Source: Paramicrobacterium fandaimingii (lineage in GTDB: Bacteria; Actinomycetota; Actinomycetes; Actinomycetales; Microbacteriaceae). Taken from it: a stretch of DNA of 64,000 nucleotides. The notes under the pieces are model-generated. The model was given only the letters and a program-made list of their open reading frames with translations. It was not told the origin of the DNA and made no database searches. Shown here piece after piece: positions 8,188-16,782 of the stretch. How positions within the stretch are numbered: the first letter of the stretch is position 1; every line of letters begins with the position of its first letter. A program made the position numbers and the translations under genes. The stretch is taken from positions 3,410,001 to 3,474,000 of the forward strand of contig NZ_CP061170.1 of the NCBI RefSeq assembly GCF_011751745.2, in the 5' to 3' direction.

Positions 8188-8214
8188 AGTAGCGGTCAGA
8201 TCACGTCCGCTACT
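8188..8214. promoter_or_regulatory. Perfect inverted repeat, candidate WYL operator
   Basis: AGTAGCGG and CCGCTACT form perfect 8-base arms around an 11-base spacer, midway between the divergent VOC and WYL-regulator genes. The arm spacing suits a dimeric helix-turn-helix regulator, and the adjacent WYL protein is the natural candidate. Confidence 0.6.
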
Positions 8215-8231
8215 TCGCGTAGATTGTCGTC

Positions 8232-9209
8232 ATGCCGTCACCGACACCGCGAATACTGTCTCTGCTGTCGATCATGCAGACCGGCGGAACGTGGCCAGGC
8301 GCCGCCCTCGTCGAACGGCTCGGCATCAGCCATCGCACACTACGTCGAGACGTCGACCATCTGCGGCAGCTGGGCTATCGCGTCAGCACAGTCATGGGGC
8401 CAGACGGCGGGTATCGGCTGGATGCTGGTTCGGAGTTACCGCCCCTGCTGTTCGATGACGAGCAGATTGTGGCGTTGGCCGCGGCGCTTCAGGTCGCAGC
8501 TACAGGAGGCTCGGGCATGGGTGACGCGTCGGCGCGTGCCCTCGCCACGGTGCGACAGGTTCTGCCGTCGCGCCTGCGGCATCGCATTGACGCGGCAGCT
8601 GCAGATTCGATTCCGCGATCGGGCGATGCGCCAGCACCACTGGTCGACCCGAAGGTGCTCGCCGCCGTCGGCTCCGCGACGCACAACACGGAGGTGCTGC
8701 GCTTTGACTACACGAATGCTCCGGATGCTCCGGCCCGACGCGTGGAGCCGCACGGCATTGTCACGCAAGCCGGCCGCTGGTACCTCGTGGCCTGGGATCT
8801 CGACAGGGACGCGTGGCGACTGTTCCGCATCGATCGCATACGGCCACGGCTTGCCACACACCTCCCGTTCACGCCCCGTGCGATTCCCGGTGGGGATGCT
8901 GCGACGTTCGTGGCCGCCCGGCTGAAGGGCTCCGAGCGAGCAGACGCGTGGCCGTGCATCGGTACAGTCGAACTGGCTGTGCCCGCACGCGAGATCGCGC
9001 CGTTCGTCGGGGACGGCACCGTCGAAGTTCTCGCCGCTGACAGCTGCCGCCTCGCCGCGGGATCGTGGTCATGGATTGCGCTCGCAGCATCCATCGGCCG
9101 CTTCGACGCCGGCATCGAGTCAGCGCAACCCGCGGAACTCGCACAGGCGTTCGCCACGCTTGCAGACCGCTTCTCGCGTTCGGGAAAACAGTCACCGTCC
9201 ACATGCTGA
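8232..9209 (+). CDS. WYL-domain transcriptional regulator (YafY family)
   Basis: 325 residues. An N-terminal HTH_11 domain, RILSLLSIMQTGG followed by VERLGISHRTLRRDVDHL (about 25-45), precedes a WYL effector domain containing RRVEPHGIVTQAGRWYLVAWD (about 175-198) with the characteristic WYLVA core. WYL domains bind nucleic-acid or small-molecule effectors. The gene is single and divergent from the VOC gene, with a perfect inverted repeat between them, so autoregulation and control of the neighbour are likely. Members of this exact family (YafY/YobV type) in actinobacteria often sit beside VOC or glyoxalase genes. Confidence 0.9.
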   Translation: MPSPTPRILSLLSIMQTGGTWPGAALVERLGISHRTLRRDVDHLRQLGYRVSTVMGPDGGYRLDAGSELPPLLFDDEQIVALAAALQVAATGGSGMGDASARALATVRQVLPSRLRHRIDAAAADSIPRSGDAPAPLVDPKVLAAVGSATHNTEVLRFDYTNAPDAPARRVEPHGIVTQAGRWYLVAWDLDRDAWRLFRIDRIRPRLATHLPFTPRAIPGGDAATFVAARLKGSERADAWPCIGTVELAVPAREIAPFVGDGTVEVLAADSCRLAAGSWSWIALAASIGRFDAGIESAQPAELAQAFATLADRFSRSGKQSPSTC

Positions 9210-9313
9210 CGGTTGCGTGAGTTCTCCACATGTGCGCCACGAACAGGTTTCGCACGGTTCGTGATCACGTTCAATGAGAGAGCCGTACCCGACGCGTGAC
9301 ATCATCATTGGCC

Positions 9314-9341
9314 ATATATAAACTAGAGGGGATTTATATAT
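9314..9341. promoter_or_regulatory. vapB operator/promoter palindrome
   Basis: ATATATAAA and TTTATATAT are perfect 9-base arms around a 10-base spacer, immediately upstream of the vapB ribosome site GGGAGG (about 9342-9347). The strong AT-rich palindrome is what type II antitoxin autorepression usually uses. Confidence 0.7.
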
Positions 9342-9351
9342 GGGAGGCATT

Positions 9352-9570
9352 ATGCCCATCACGAGCATCGACATTGATGATGAGCTTCTCGATGAGGTCA
9401 AGCGCATCACCGGATCACGAACGAAGAAGGAAGCCGTCACCGCGGCACTCCAACGCACCGTCATGATGCAGCGCCAACTGGACGCACTGGACGCAATCGC
9501 TGATCCCGAGTTTCAAGAGATCCTTTCGCGCATGCACGAACCCGCCAACGGGTCACCTCCGCAATCATGA
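9352..9570 (+). CDS. vapB: VapB-type antitoxin
   Basis: 72 residues beginning MPITSIDIDDELLDEVKRITG, a ribbon-helix-helix antitoxin of the VapB type with the TKKEAVTAALQ helix that follows in this family. I start at 9352 because GGGAGG lies eight bases upstream; the ATG at 9340 lies within the operator palindrome. The stop overlaps the toxin start by four bases (ATGA), the standard coupling for vapBC. The C-terminal tail after about residue 45 would wrap the toxin. Together with the operator this looks like an intact module. Confidence 0.88.
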   Translation: MPITSIDIDDELLDEVKRITGSRTKKEAVTAALQRTVMMQRQLDALDAIADPEFQEILSRMHEPANGSPPQS

Positions 9571-10046
9571 TGCGGTCGCAAGGCATCGCCCTGGGCACCA
9601 CACCAACGCTCACGGGATCGGTTCCACCTCGAGCTATCGTTGACAATAGCGTCTGGCAGCGTGCTCATGTGGAGGACGTTCGGGGTGCCCTCACGGAGCT
9701 TTTTCGCGCGGGCTATGAGGTCGTAACCTGCGCCCCTCAGCTTCTCGAGGCTCTCTGGAGCGCACGCAGCAGAGCCGACCATGCGCGGATCGCGGCCACC
9801 TTCGGTCGCTTTCAGACCGTTGATCCCCAGCCGGGATTTGCTCGAGGCTGCTCCCGCTTACAAGGGAACCTCTGGTCACACGGCATGGTCCGCGCCGTCG
9901 GCAACACCGACATTCAGATCGCGATGACCGCGCTCCAACATGACTGCACAGTTGTTCACTACGATCATGACTTCGAGCTGATTCAGCACGTCGAACCCGC
10001 GTTCTCACAGCGCTGGATTGCCGAGCGCGGTTCGCTGCCGAACTAA
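9567..10046 (+). CDS. vapC: VapC-type PIN-domain ribonuclease toxin
   Basis: 159 residues with a PIN domain. The acidic metal-binding residues are in place: D26 in AIVDNSVW, E61 in APQLLEAL, D115 in GNTDIQIA and D133/D135 in VVHYDHDF. Members of this family cleave tRNA or rRNA and are neutralised by the cognate VapB. The first twenty residues precede the PIN core and include two possible ATGs, so the true start may be a codon or so later, but the ATGA overlap with vapB supports 9567. All catalytic residues are present, so the toxin should be active. Confidence 0.88.
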   Translation: MMRSQGIALGTTPTLTGSVPPRAIVDNSVWQRAHVEDVRGALTELFRAGYEVVTCAPQLLEALWSARSRADHARIAATFGRFQTVDPQPGFARGCSRLQGNLWSHGMVRAVGNTDIQIAMTALQHDCTVVHYDHDFELIQHVEPAFSQRWIAERGSLPN

Positions 10047-10163
10047 CGGCGAGGCAATGTAGAACCGACACCTCACACGGACAGAAGAGCGAAATCGCGC
10101 ACACGTGAGGAATAACCCCAGAATGCCCCCTACGCGAAACACTCACTACACGCGGTTCGTCAT

Positions 10164-10191
10164 CGAACGCCGAACGCCGAACGCCGAACGC
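10164..10191. repeat. Tandem repeat of CGAACGC, four copies
   Basis: Four exact, uninterrupted copies of the 7-mer CGAACGC lie between the vapC and fic stop codons. It is non-coding and could be a slippage-generated satellite. The rest of 10047-10201 shows nothing else I can name. Confidence 0.8.
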
Positions 10192-10201
10192 CTGCGATGA
10201 T

Positions 10202-11365
10202 CTAACGATCAAGCGGACTAGCGACTGCGTCCCAGATTTCACGAGCGATCCACTCGCCTCGTCCGCCCCGGCCCCGTCGGCCAAGGCTTTCGACCCAACC
10301 ACGTTCCTCGGCCTTTCGCAGAAGCGCCGAAGCTGTCGGCTGGCTTACCTCAAGGGCACGCATGACAGCCGAAGTTGTAACGAGCGGATTGACGAATATG
10401 ACATCGATGAGACCAGGTAGCGTGGATCGATCGCCATATGCTTGCCGGCGGTACCGCTCACGCGCTGTGACAAGGGTGCGGATCCGCTGTGCACTCTCAT
10501 CCGCTTGAGTCGCAACCCCTTCAGCGAAGAAGGACACCCATTCCTCGATTTCACCGCGCTGTCTCACGCCCATCAACCGGGCATAGTACTCGTCACGGTG
10601 ACGCTCGAAGTACCCGGCGATATGAAGAATTGGTGATGCAAGAACTCGGTCGTGAATGAGACCAAAGCCGATAAGCAGTCGCCCAACCCGCCCGTTACCG
10701 TCGAGGAACGGGTGGATGGTCTCGAACTGGTAGTGAAGAAGTGCACTTCGAGCAACAGGCGTCGTTGTGGGCTCCTCGTTGGCGAACCGTTCCCAATCGG
10801 TGAGCAGCGAGCCAATGTGCTCCTGGATCGGAGGAACGAATGCTGCGTTTTGCGGGCCTGCGCCCGCGCCGCCGATCCACACCGGCGACGCCCGCAACTC
10901 GCCCGGGCGCTTCTCATCGCCACGCACTCCTGTCATCAACGTCGCATGCACCGCGCAGAACAAGCGTTGCGTGAGAGGCAGGGTTTGCAGCAGCTCTACG
11001 CCCTGCCGCGCCGCATTCAAATAGTTAAGAACCTCAAGAACGTCATCATCATGAATCTCTTCACCCGAGCTCTCGGCAGCGAGAACATCGCTAAGCGAGG
11101 CTTGCGTACCCTCTATGCGCGAACTTGAAACCGCCTCTTGAAGCATCGAAGGGCCCAAGAGGAGATCGGGGTCGTCGACAAGCTGCCCCAAACCGTCGAG
11201 CCGTCCAAGAGCGATATCCGCTCGTGACAACGCTTGCGCGGTCACTGAGCTGAATTCCAACGTGCGAGGTATCTCCGTGGGGAGAAAGTACGGGTAGGTC
11301 CACGAACTGATCGGGTTCCGAGTCACTTCACCGAAGCGGCTCGAGCTGAAGTCGTTTGCCTTCAT
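10202..11365 (-). CDS. Fic-domain protein (class II, autoinhibited AMP-transferase type)
   Basis: 387 residues. The active-site motif HPFLDGNGRVGR (218-229) is canonical, so adenylyl transfer should be possible. The inhibitory helix motif SSRIEG (S81 to G86) precedes the Fic core, which makes this class II with a built-in glutamate plug (E85). The C-terminus has a winged-helix segment, VTTSAVMRALEVSQPTASAL, found in many of these proteins. The target is not predictable. No separate antitoxin gene is adjacent. The AT-rich upstream region with a long inverted repeat suggests autoregulation by the winged helix. Confidence 0.92.
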   Translation of the reverse strand: MKANDFSSSRFGEVTRNPISSWTYPYFLPTEIPRTLEFSSVTAQALSRADIALGRLDGLGQLVDDPDLLLGPSMLQEAVSSSRIEGTQASLSDVLAAESSGEEIHDDDVLEVLNYLNAARQGVELLQTLPLTQRLFCAVHATLMTGVRGDEKRPGELRASPVWIGGAGAGPQNAAFVPPIQEHIGSLLTDWERFANEEPTTTPVARSALLHYQFETIHPFLDGNGRVGRLLIGFGLIHDRVLASPILHIAGYFERHRDEYYARLMGVRQRGEIEEWVSFFAEGVATQADESAQRIRTLVTARERYRRQAYGDRSTLPGLIDVIFVNPLVTTSAVMRALEVSQPTASALLRKAEERGWVESLGRRGRGGRGEWIAREIWDAVASPLDR

Positions 11366-11371
11366 TTCCCT

Positions 11372-11437
11372 AAGTTATAAGATAAGAACGTATTCTTCAA
11401 TAACTTTTGCTGCAAAGTGTAAACATTCTTATAACTT
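11372..11437. promoter_or_regulatory. fic upstream region with distant inverted repeat
   Basis: AAGTTATAAG (11372-11381) and CTTATAACTT (11428-11437) are perfect 10-base arms separated by 46 bases in a markedly AT-rich stretch. A second pair, TAAGAA and TTCTT, lies inside. This is a plausible promoter with two operator half-regions for the Fic protein's own winged helix. Confidence 0.55.
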
Positions 11438-11512
11438 CACCGTGGTTCGCTCTGCTCCCATCCTGCACGGTCAGTCGGCTACGGCACCACGACCACAGTC
11501 GAACGACGCTGG

Positions 11513-12493
11513 TTAAGCGATGGCGACTGTCGCCACCGGAGCTGTCAGACTAAGCAGCCGCTCCACCATGTGCGGCGCCAGAGGGCCTTCCGTCTCGAGA
11601 ACCAAGCGCACGTTCGCGCCCGGGTGATCGACGGGCCCCAGGCGCTGCCCCCGCAGGTCGCAGACGGTTTGGCCACGGCCGGGACCGTCAGTGACATCCA
11701 CCTCGACGGGCACGGCCGGCGCGACGCGCGGCAGCATCCCACCCACGGCGATCGCAGCGGCCAGAGGGTCGTGCAGAGCGCTGCAGCGCCGACCGTACTC
11801 GTCAACATAGAAGTCGAAGTAGTAATCGAGGGCAGCGCCCACCGCACGCACGATCGGAGCCTCGGCTGTGCACAAGCGTTCGCGATCATCCTCGTCGAGC
11901 ACATTGGCGAGCGTCGTGTCGAGCGGCACGAGCGTGACAGGCCAGGATGCTGCCATCACAGCCTGCGCCGCCTCCGGATCGTGGGCGATGTTCGCCTCGG
12001 CGAGCGGCGTGATGTTGCCGGGCACCAGGGCGGCACCCCCCATCGCCGTCACCCGCACAACACGCTCAGCGAGCGACGGATCGCGGTGGAGCGCAACGGC
12101 AAGGTTCGTGAGCGGCCCGACGGCGACAACCTCAAGGTTGCCGTCGTACTCGTGTGACAGCCGGAGCAGCAGGTCTGCGGCATCCTCACCGATCGGCATT
12201 GCGCTGGTCGCGGGGATCTCAATGTTGCCGATACCGTTCACGCCGTGCACGTGCGGAGCTCCGCCAGCGAACTCCCCGACGAGCGGATCGTTACGCCCAA
12301 CCGCCACCGGCACATCACCGCGATCGGCGAGCGCCAGCAGCCGCAGTGTGTTCGTCACACCCTGCGCAGCGCTCACGTTGCCGTGCACACCGCCAATGCC
12401 CACGAGGTCAATCTCGGGCGAGGCCAGCAGATAGGCGAGAGCCATGGAGTCGTCAACGCCGGTGTCGCAGTCGAAGTAGACGGGGCGGGTCAT
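11513..12493 (-). CDS. Inosine-uridine preferring nucleoside hydrolase
   Basis: 326 residues, typical for the family. The calcium-binding signature FDCDTGVDD at the N-terminus (D8, D10, D14, D15) and ALHDPLAAAIAV in the C-terminal third, which supplies the last metal ligand, are both present. The enzyme splits ribonucleosides into base and ribose. It is the second gene of a minus-strand pair behind an MFS transporter, and a ribokinase lies across the divergent regulator, so the set converts imported nucleosides to ribose-5-phosphate. Base specificity cannot be told from these motifs. AAGGAA precedes the ATG. Confidence 0.93.
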   Translation of the reverse strand: MTRPVYFDCDTGVDDSMALAYLLASPEIDLVGIGGVHGNVSAAQGVTNTLRLLALADRGDVPVAVGRNDPLVGEFAGGAPHVHGVNGIGNIEIPATSAMPIGEDAADLLLRLSHEYDGNLEVVAVGPLTNLAVALHRDPSLAERVVRVTAMGGAALVPGNITPLAEANIAHDPEAAQAVMAASWPVTLVPLDTTLANVLDEDDRERLCTAEAPIVRAVGAALDYYFDFYVDEYGRRCSALHDPLAAAIAVGGMLPRVAPAVPVEVDVTDGPGRGQTVCDLRGQRLGPVDHPGANVRLVLETEGPLAPHMVERLLSLTAPVATVAIA

Positions 12494-12565
12494 AGAAGTT
12501 CCTTACGGTGAGGGTTGGAGATCGTCGTGATGAGTGCGGCGGGTGCCGGCGGAGAATCTGCGGGG

Positions 12566-13993
12566 TCACTCGCGGGCGGGAGCCGCTTTCAGCACAAGGC
12601 TCGCACCAAGCGCGAGCACAGTGATCACGACAGAGATCACGAGCGCCGTCGTGTAACCGCCGATGCCACCCGATCCGACGAACGGCGCGACAATCGCGAT
12701 GCCGAGGCTCGCACCGATGCCGAACGCGGCACTGTTCATGCTCGGCAGCGCAGACGGCGCTTCGATCGGCGACTGGATGACGCCGAGCCCGTTCGACGTG
12801 GTGAGAACCAATCCATTGTAGGCGACGCCGAGGATGGCGATCATGGCAAAGACGACCCACTGGCTCTGCGGGAACATCGTGATCACGACGAGCGCGGCAA
12901 GGCAGATCACCAGACCGATTCGAAGGATGCTGACCCAGCCGACCTTCCCGGCAAGCCACCCGGCGAACGGAGCCGCCGCCAGCCCGATCAGCGCGGGCGG
13001 GGCGAGGAACATCAGGGCGCTTGTCGCCGCGTTCATGCCGAACCCGATCTCAACATCCTGACTCAGCATCACGACAGTGAAGTTGATCACGGCGAACACG
13101 CTCGAGAGCGTCAGAACTGTTGTTGCGATGACCGGCCATACCTGGCGGGATTTCAGGTGTTCCACAGCGATGAGCGGCGTCGTGCGACGCTTCTCGATGA
13201 AGACGAACGCGGCGAACGCGAGGATCGTTCCGATCAGAAATGCGATGCTGAGCGGCGCGAACCAGCCTTGCGCGCCACCGATCGACACGAAGTAGGTGAT
13301 GCCGATGAGCCCGAACGAGAGAGCGGCGGCGCCCCACCAGTCCATCTTTCCTGTGGATGCTGCGCCCGTGTCTTTCGGCGCGGTCAACCACACGCACACG
13401 AGAGCGAGGATGCCGACGATGAAGATCACGACGAAGAGCGAGCGGAATCCGAACGCGTCGGTCAGCAGCCCTCCGACCCAGCCGTCGATGCCGCCCACAC
13501 CGCCATTGATCGCGGTGAGCACACCGAGCATCGTGCCGAACATCTTCTTCGTCAGCGACTCGTTGAGAATCACGTAGGAAAGCTGGAACGCCGCGCTTGA
13601 GGCGCCCTGTAGCACGCGGCCGACGAGCAGAATCTGCAGGTTCGGCGCGAACAGGCACAGCAGAGTGCCGACCGAGAGGATGCCGAGCACGATCAGCAGT
13701 CCGCGCTTGCGACCGATGAAGTCGCTCCACCGCGCGAGCAGCACGCCACCGACGGCTCCGGCGAGGAAGAACAGCGATGATACCTGCGACACCGAGTCGA
13801 TGTCGACGCCGAGGGTGCGCGCCATGTCGGGCAGCGCAGGCGTGATCATGCTGGCATTCAGCTGAAACGCCACGACCGCGAGAATCAGCGTCGCGACGAG
13901 CCCGATCGCGCGGCGCCCGTGGAGCTTTCCATCACCGCTCGGGCTCGGGCCAATGGATGCCGCTCCCGAGGAAGTGACTCGAGTTGATGACAT
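12566..13993 (-). CDS. MFS transporter, probable nucleoside importer
   Basis: 475 residues with about fourteen hydrophobic spans. The motifs RWSDFIGRKRG (loop 2-3) and LLVGRVLQGASSAAF (helix 4) place it in the drug/H+ antiporter-2-like branch, although its position argues for uptake: it is upstream of the nucleoside hydrolase, faces the HutC-type regulator and is part of the ribose salvage set. AAAGGAG precedes the ATG at 13993. The name nucleoside importer is an inference from context; an exporter of nucleobases released by the hydrolase is an alternative. Confidence 0.82.
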   Translation of the reverse strand: MSSTRVTSSGAASIGPSPSGDGKLHGRRAIGLVATLILAVVAFQLNASMITPALPDMARTLGVDIDSVSQVSSLFFLAGAVGGVLLARWSDFIGRKRGLLIVLGILSVGTLLCLFAPNLQILLVGRVLQGASSAAFQLSYVILNESLTKKMFGTMLGVLTAINGGVGGIDGWVGGLLTDAFGFRSLFVVIFIVGILALVCVWLTAPKDTGAASTGKMDWWGAAALSFGLIGITYFVSIGGAQGWFAPLSIAFLIGTILAFAAFVFIEKRRTTPLIAVEHLKSRQVWPVIATTVLTLSSVFAVINFTVVMLSQDVEIGFGMNAATSALMFLAPPALIGLAAAPFAGWLAGKVGWVSILRIGLVICLAALVVITMFPQSQWVVFAMIAILGVAYNGLVLTTSNGLGVIQSPIEAPSALPSMNSAAFGIGASLGIAIVAPFVGSGGIGGYTTALVISVVITVLALGASLVLKAAPARE

Positions 13994-14059
13994 GAAAAGA
14001 CTCCTTTGTCTGAGGGTAGGGGGCGGATGCCGGGGAGGATCTCGTGTGCAACTAGTACG

Positions 14060-14084
14060 ATGTTATACCTCTCGGGTACAACAT
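14060..14084. promoter_or_regulatory. GntR/HutC-type operator between divergent genes
   Basis: ATGTTATACC and GGTACAACAT form 10-base arms with one mismatch around TCTCG. It lies between the transporter and the GntR regulator and has the size and dyad of HutC-subfamily sites. It likely controls both directions. Confidence 0.65.
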
Positions 14085-14154
14085 GTGCAAAGCGAGGATG
14101 TTGTTCTGATTGAATGGAGCCGACGCAGAAGCGCGACCGGATGCAAGGAGCACG

Positions 14155-14940
14155 ATGGCCCTCATTGACGAGTTCCTCGCGGAACCACTCACGACGACCG
14201 TGGGTCAACCGCTGCGGGTCGCCGCCTACACGCGCATCACGCAGGGAATCCGCGACGGCGTCTTTCCCCTCGGCTCCGCACTCCCCCGCGAGACCGAACT
14301 CGGCACGTCACTCGGAGTGAGCCGCACGGTGATTCGCGAAGCGCTCATGCTGCTTGAGGAAGACGGCCTCATCACCACCCGACGCGGAGTCGGCCGATTT
14401 GTCGCAGCATCCGCTCCCAAAGTCGGGCTCGAAGACCTACGCCCGTTCGAAGTGGCACTCGCGAATGCCGAGCATCCCGTCACCGTGAAACCGACCACCT
14501 TCGTGATGCAGCCGAACACCGAATTCGTGTCGAGCAACCTGGGCCTCGACCCCGAGGCGAACACCTGGTTTCGCGAGAGCGTGCTGTCTCGCGCAGACGA
14601 GCCGATAGCAATCGTGCAGGAGCATCTTCCCGCCGGCCGGTATCTCAGCGACATCAGTCCGGCAATCGCGGCGTCGTTCCAGCAGGCGGCCGAGCAGAAT
14701 GCGACGTTGTTCGCCGGGTTGCTCGAAGCCTGCGGATCAATCTTCTCGGCAAGCTCGTGCCAGATCACGCCAAGCGTCGTCGGTGCCTCCCGAGGCAAGC
14801 AGCTGGGGCTTGCGGCATCCGATCCTGTCATCATCCTGACGCAGGTGGTCGAGCACAACGCGACGCCCGTCTACCTGGCCAAGTGCATCGTCTCGTCGCG
14901 CGTCGGGCACCTGACCGTCATTCAAACCCCGTCAAACTGA
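14155..14940 (+). CDS. GntR-family regulator, HutC subfamily (UTRA domain)
   Basis: 261 residues. The winged helix has ITQGIRDGVFPLGSALPRETEL and TSLGVSRTVIREALMLLEEDG (about 30-72), and the rest is a UTRA effector domain with the late motif VVEHNATPVYLAKCIV. HutC-type regulators respond to small metabolites. I start at 14155 because AAGGAG lies just upstream. The regulator faces the transporter/hydrolase pair and is followed by a ribokinase 12 bases downstream, so it probably senses a nucleoside, ribose or ribose phosphate and represses the whole set. Confidence 0.92.
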   Translation: MALIDEFLAEPLTTTVGQPLRVAAYTRITQGIRDGVFPLGSALPRETELGTSLGVSRTVIREALMLLEEDGLITTRRGVGRFVAASAPKVGLEDLRPFEVALANAEHPVTVKPTTFVMQPNTEFVSSNLGLDPEANTWFRESVLSRADEPIAIVQEHLPAGRYLSDISPAIAASFQQAAEQNATLFAGLLEACGSIFSASSCQITPSVVGASRGKQLGLAASDPVIILTQVVEHNATPVYLAKCIVSSRVGHLTVIQTPSN

Positions 14941-14952
14941 CCCGAGGACCCC

Positions 14953-15789
14953 ATGGAATTCGACATCGAGCTCACCGTCGTCGGCAGCATCAACGCCGAC
15001 ATCTCCGCGATCACCGAGCGGCTGCCTGGCCCGGGCGAGACCGTCGGCGGCGGACGCCTCGCACGCGAGGCCGGCGGCAAGGGTGCCAACCAGGCGGCAG
15101 CGGCGGCGCGGCTTGGCGCACGCACGCGCATGGTCGGAGCCGTCGGGTCGGATGCCGATGGAGCAGCAATGCGCCGGGCCCTCGAATCCGCGGGAGTCGA
15201 TCTCACGCACGTGGCCACGGTCGACACCGAGACGGGCACGGCGCTGATCGTTGTTGATGCTGCCGGGGAGAACCAGATCGCCGTGTGCGAGGGGGCGAAT
15301 GCCCACGTCTCGATCGACGGCGTCGAGTTTTCCGAAGCCGACACAGTTCTGGCGCAATTGGAAATCTCGCTCGACACCGTCACTGAAGCGGCTCGACGCT
15401 GCCGCGGCTACGTCGCGCTGAACGCGGCGCCCGCTATGCCGCTGCCCGCCGAACTCATCGAGCGCGCTGACCTGATCATCGTCAACGAGACGGAGTACGA
15501 GCTGATCCCCGAGTTGGCGGATGCTGCGCTGGTCGCCGTCACCTACGGGGCGAAGGGCTCTGCGATGCTGGAGCGTGGGCAGCAGGTGGCGTTCGCGGAT
15601 GCTGTCAAGACGAGGCCCGTCAACACCGTCGGTGCGGGCGACGCATTCTGCGCGGCGCTCACGATCGCCCTTCGCGCGGGCCTCCCTTATGAGGCTGCGC
15701 TGCGCACCGCGAACGCGGTCGGGGCGGCGGCCGTCGTCGACCCGGCGTCGCAGCCCGACCTCGAGCGCCTCGAGCACTACACGACGTAG
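14953..15789 (+). CDS. rbsK: Ribokinase
   Basis: 278 residues of the PfkB/ribokinase family. The N-terminal signature GSINADISAI and the sugar-contact motif GGKGANQA (41-48) are typical of ribokinase, and the catalytic motif NTVGAGDAFCAAL lies near the C-terminus. It is slightly shorter than E. coli RbsK but has all motifs. Twelve bases separate it from the GntR gene and GAGGA precedes its ATG, so the two are co-transcribed. It converts ribose released by the nucleoside hydrolase into ribose-5-phosphate. Confidence 0.9.
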   Translation: MEFDIELTVVGSINADISAITERLPGPGETVGGGRLAREAGGKGANQAAAAARLGARTRMVGAVGSDADGAAMRRALESAGVDLTHVATVDTETGTALIVVDAAGENQIAVCEGANAHVSIDGVEFSEADTVLAQLEISLDTVTEAARRCRGYVALNAAPAMPLPAELIERADLIIVNETEYELIPELADAALVAVTYGAKGSAMLERGQQVAFADAVKTRPVNTVGAGDAFCAALTIALRAGLPYEAALRTANAVGAAAVVDPASQPDLERLEHYTT

Positions 15790-15859
15790 TCAGCGCGGCA
15801 TCCTCTGGCTGACCTGGCTGAACTCCCAAGCTGGCCTCACTGCTCGCGCAAATCAAGAA

Positions 15860-15904
15860 CCAACTTTTGCTATACACGTGGGGGCTTTGCATAGCAAAAG
15901 TTGG
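15860..15904. repeat. Dispersed palindromic repeat, copy 1
   Basis: CCAACTTTTGCTAT (15860-15873) and ATAGCAAAAGTTGG (15891-15904) are perfect 14-base arms around a 17-base loop, 70 bases after the ribokinase stop. The same arms recur at 50.2 kb and 52.8 kb. It may act as a transcription terminator for the ribokinase message. Confidence 0.85.
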
Positions 15905-16471
15905 CCCCCAATTAATACCGGCAACGCCACAAGCGTGACTCGCGGGGTCACTGCGCCCCGCCGCACAGCTTGTTGGGCGAACGCTCATCTGGCACCAGTG
16001 GAACGAGTTCGCCTCCGGTCCGGGCTGTCCGGCTGACGGAGGCTGCGGAATGCCGGAGCCTGTCACGCCGCGGTGCCAGCATCCGGCAGTCGAAAATCGT
16101 TGCCTCCGCCGCGCCCTTCCCCTCGGCGGCACTATGGGCTGAGCCCAGAAGAACGAACTCGGCTTCTCAAAAGTCTGCCGTAGAAACTGACTGAAACGAC
16201 CACGATCGCGTGGTCTCGCAGGTCAAGCTCAACTATTCCGAGAAGGAGGTCAATCCGGGTGGTGAAGAACAGCAGTAAAGAGATCACATAGAGCACCCCT
16301 ACGGCACATCTGCCTCGTACACAGCGCAGTAGCGGCATTGTCGGCGATCGCGTTGCGCAGCGGCCGACCGCGTGAGAGCTCGTTGTAGTCGGCGCTACCG
16401 TTGCGCAGGGCGAGGTTTTCGAGACGCTCCGCGACCCGGGCGCCGCGGCGATCAATCGGGCGCATCGTCTA
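15905..16471. other. Gene-poor stretch with no supported feature
   Basis: Reading frames here are short, lack ribosome sites and contain no recognisable domain. A minus-strand frame at 16132-16494 has one hydrophobic segment (VGVLYVISLLLFF) but otherwise looks random. I regard the stretch as intergenic debris. Confidence 0.4.
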
Positions 16472-16765
16472 TTGCGCGCTGACACTCGAACCAAGAAACT
16501 CGCCGAACTTCTGCACAGCGAAGTCCGTGCGATCCGAGCCTTTCACGACGAGACGCTTCGAGAAGACACTCGTGCACCTGCAGTCTCGGCGCGCGAAGAT
16601 GCCCCGACACAGGCGCGACAGCGGCGGACTCGGAGGCTCAAGAAGTCACTCGAGCTTGTCGACGTGCTTCTGGGCAGCATCCTCGACATTCTCGGCCCGC
16701 TCCTCGATGCCGCGAGCGCAGGCACCATCACCATGGCACGTGAGGCGCTGAAGGCGTTCATCTAG
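16472..16765 (+). pseudogene. Unrecognised reading frame, probably a gene remnant
   Basis: A 97-codon frame from TTG at 16472 ends at 16765; the same frame is open upstream to about 16380, reading GATVAQGEVFETLRDPGAAA, without a start codon. The coded protein is charged, with KKLAELLHSEVRAIRAFHDE and a C-terminal amphipathic or hydrophobic helix, VLLGSILDILGPLLD. Codon use resembles real genes of the window, which is why I list it, but there is no ribosome site and I recognise no family. It is best viewed as the 3-prime part of a decayed gene. Confidence 0.35.
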
Positions 16766-16782
16766 ATTCCCTCAGCACGCGT

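Noticed and set aside
10164..10191. Possible CRISPR-like array
   Set aside because: The 7-base units are directly adjacent with no spacers and no cas genes are present.
12515..13600. Long plus-strand frame opposite the nucleoside-island transporter
   Set aside because: Highly charged, low-complexity translation typical of antisense frames of membrane-protein genes.
16132..16494. Minus-strand frame with one hydrophobic stretch
   Set aside because: No ribosome site, no family resemblance, and arginine/serine-rich ends typical of random frames.
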